From contig JAAZEI010000123.1 in assembly GCA_012512355.1 (NCBI GenBank), positions 1-6,959 of the forward strand: a stretch of DNA of 6,959 nucleotides, written 5' to 3'. Shown here one piece after another: positions 6,262 to 6,959 of this stretch; the stretch's first letter is position 1; the number at the start of each line of letters is the position of its first letter. Source of the DNA: Clostridiales bacterium (lineage in GTDB: Bacteria > Bacillota > Clostridia > Christensenellales > Aristaeellaceae). The notes under the pieces were generated by a model. The model saw only the letters and a program-made list of their open reading frames with translations, did no database searches and had not been told where the DNA came from. Made by a program: the position numbers and the translations under genes.

Positions 6262-6837
6262 ATGCTAAATCATGTAGGTACGGACACAATTAAAACAGAA
6301 AGGCTGGTTCTTCGTCCTTATTTGGAAGGCGACGGCGATGCCATGTTCAAAAACTGGGCCAATGATGAGGAAGTATGTCAATACCTTACCTGGGCACCGC
6401 ATGCGAATATTGACGTGAGCCGACAGCTTGTCAGCGAGTGGTCAAAAAATTATATAAGCGACTGTTTTTATCATTGGGGCATCACAATGGACGGTGAACT
6501 CATCGGAGACATCGCTGTTGTGAGATGGAATGAACGCCATGAGGATGCCGAACTTGGCTATTGTCTCAGCAAAAAATATTGGAGACAGGGCATCATGACA
6601 GAAGCTCTGACTGCAGTCGCGCGCTACCTCTTTGATCGGGTGTGTTTTCACAGGGTCATGCTGCGCCACGATGCAGATAACCCGGCTTCCGGCCGTGTGA
6701 TGCAAAAGGCCGGATTCCATTATGAAGGCTGTATGATCGAGGCGGAAAAACGCAGACAGGGCGGCTGGGCTGACCTGTGTATTTATGGCGCAACAAAAGA
6801 GAGTTTTCAAAAGCCGGATGAAGAAGCCTGGCTGTAA
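6262..6837 (+). CDS. GNAT family N-acetyltransferase, RimJ/RimL-like
   Basis: This 191-residue protein is predicted to transfer an acetyl group from acetyl-CoA to an amino group of a protein or small molecule in the cytoplasm; the acceptor is unknown. The family start TIKTERLVLRPYLEGDGDAM (9-28) is followed by FYHWGITMDGELIGDIAVV (69-87) and the strand AELGYCLSKKYWRQGIMTEA (96-115). In the last of these, RQGIM corresponds to the pyrophosphate-binding loop (R/Q-x-x-G-x-G/A, with Met in place of the last small residue). The block HRVMLRHDADNPASGRVMQKAGF (130-152) is typical of the RimJ/RimL branch, where Asn140 and the ASxRVxxKxGF pattern are conserved. The ATG has AAGAAGGG ending 7 nt upstream. 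The next gene starts 54 bp downstream on the same strand, so cotranscription is possible. A perfect palindrome, GACAATTGTC (6838-6847), follows the stop codon. Confidence 0.92.
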   Translation: MLNHVGTDTIKTERLVLRPYLEGDGDAMFKNWANDEEVCQYLTWAPHANIDVSRQLVSEWSKNYISDCFYHWGITMDGELIGDIAVVRWNERHEDAELGYCLSKKYWRQGIMTEALTAVARYLFDRVCFHRVMLRHDADNPASGRVMQKAGFHYEGCMIEAEKRRQGGWADLCIYGATKESFQKPDEEAWL

Positions 6838-6891
6838 GACAATTGTCAGATGACCGCATCGAATCTTTTGATGGTAAGGAGTAGTTGTATA

Positions 6892-6959
6892 ATGAAACCT
6901 CAAGACATCTATGGCAGCCTGGTATTTAACTTTGATGTCATGCGAAGCCGTCTTCCCAA
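6892..6959 (+). CDS. glnN: Probable type III glutamine synthetase, 5' end only
   Basis: Only 22 complete codons lie in the window. They read MKPQDIYGSLVFNFDVMRSR followed by LP, which fits the start of type III glutamine synthetases (GlnN), where a segment like FGSxVFNxxVMRxRLPK lies near the N-terminus. GlnN makes glutamine from glutamate, ammonia and ATP, as a protein of roughly 700 residues. The ATG at 6892 has AAGGAG (6876-6881) 10 nt upstream. The identification rests on one short motif remembered from the family, so it is likely but not certain. Linkage to the acetyltransferase gene is close (54-bp gap); TTGTCA at 6844-6849 with TTTGAT 18 bp further on is at best a weak promoter. Confidence 0.7.
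   Translation, partial: MKPQDIYGSLVFNFDVMRSRLP

Noticed and set aside
6838..6847. Palindrome GACAATTGTC as a terminator or operator
   Set aside because: It has a self-complementary core but no loop, no T run and no second copy nearby. It is too short to call.

Overview
The window looks like chromosomal DNA from an anaerobic, clostridia-like Firmicute. This is inferred from a 56-residue 2[4Fe-4S] ferredoxin of the classic clostridial type, strong AGGAGG-type ribosome binding sites, sigma-A-like promoters, and the ybaB-recR, yabB-type methyltransferase and topB genes in Gram-positive style. The genus cannot be named from the sequence alone. No phage gene, IS transposase, rRNA, tRNA or CRISPR array was seen.

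Left part (1-3839, all minus strand). Read in the direction of transcription, a promoter at 3811-3839 leads into a tRNA1(Val)-A37-type methyltransferase gene with a TTG start. It overlaps topB (DNA topoisomerase III) by ATGA. A strong extended -10 promoter at 828-856 then drives ybaB and recR. The ybaB stop codon is directly followed by the recR ATG (TAAATG). recR runs off the left edge and lacks about its last quarter. The theme is DNA repair and topology plus tRNA modification; dnaX, the usual partner upstream of ybaB, is absent.

Middle part (3841-5651, minus strand). A metallophosphoesterase of the 5'-nucleotidase/SoxB superfamily is followed by the small ferredoxin gene, closed by a perfect 9-bp-stem terminator. 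The phosphoesterase carries an AHWD version of the usual GNHE motif, as in SoxB, and has no signal peptide.

Right part (5652-6959). A 610-bp divergent intergenic region holds the most unusual feature: twelve copies of a short unit with core GGAACA (consensus TTCTCAGGAACA), six in each orientation, between 5840 and 6140. The copies form nested inverted repeats, including a perfect 11-bp hairpin followed by seven T on the minus strand. To its right, on the plus strand, are a promoter, a RimJ/RimL-like GNAT acetyltransferase and the first 22 codons of what looks like a type III glutamine synthetase (glnN).
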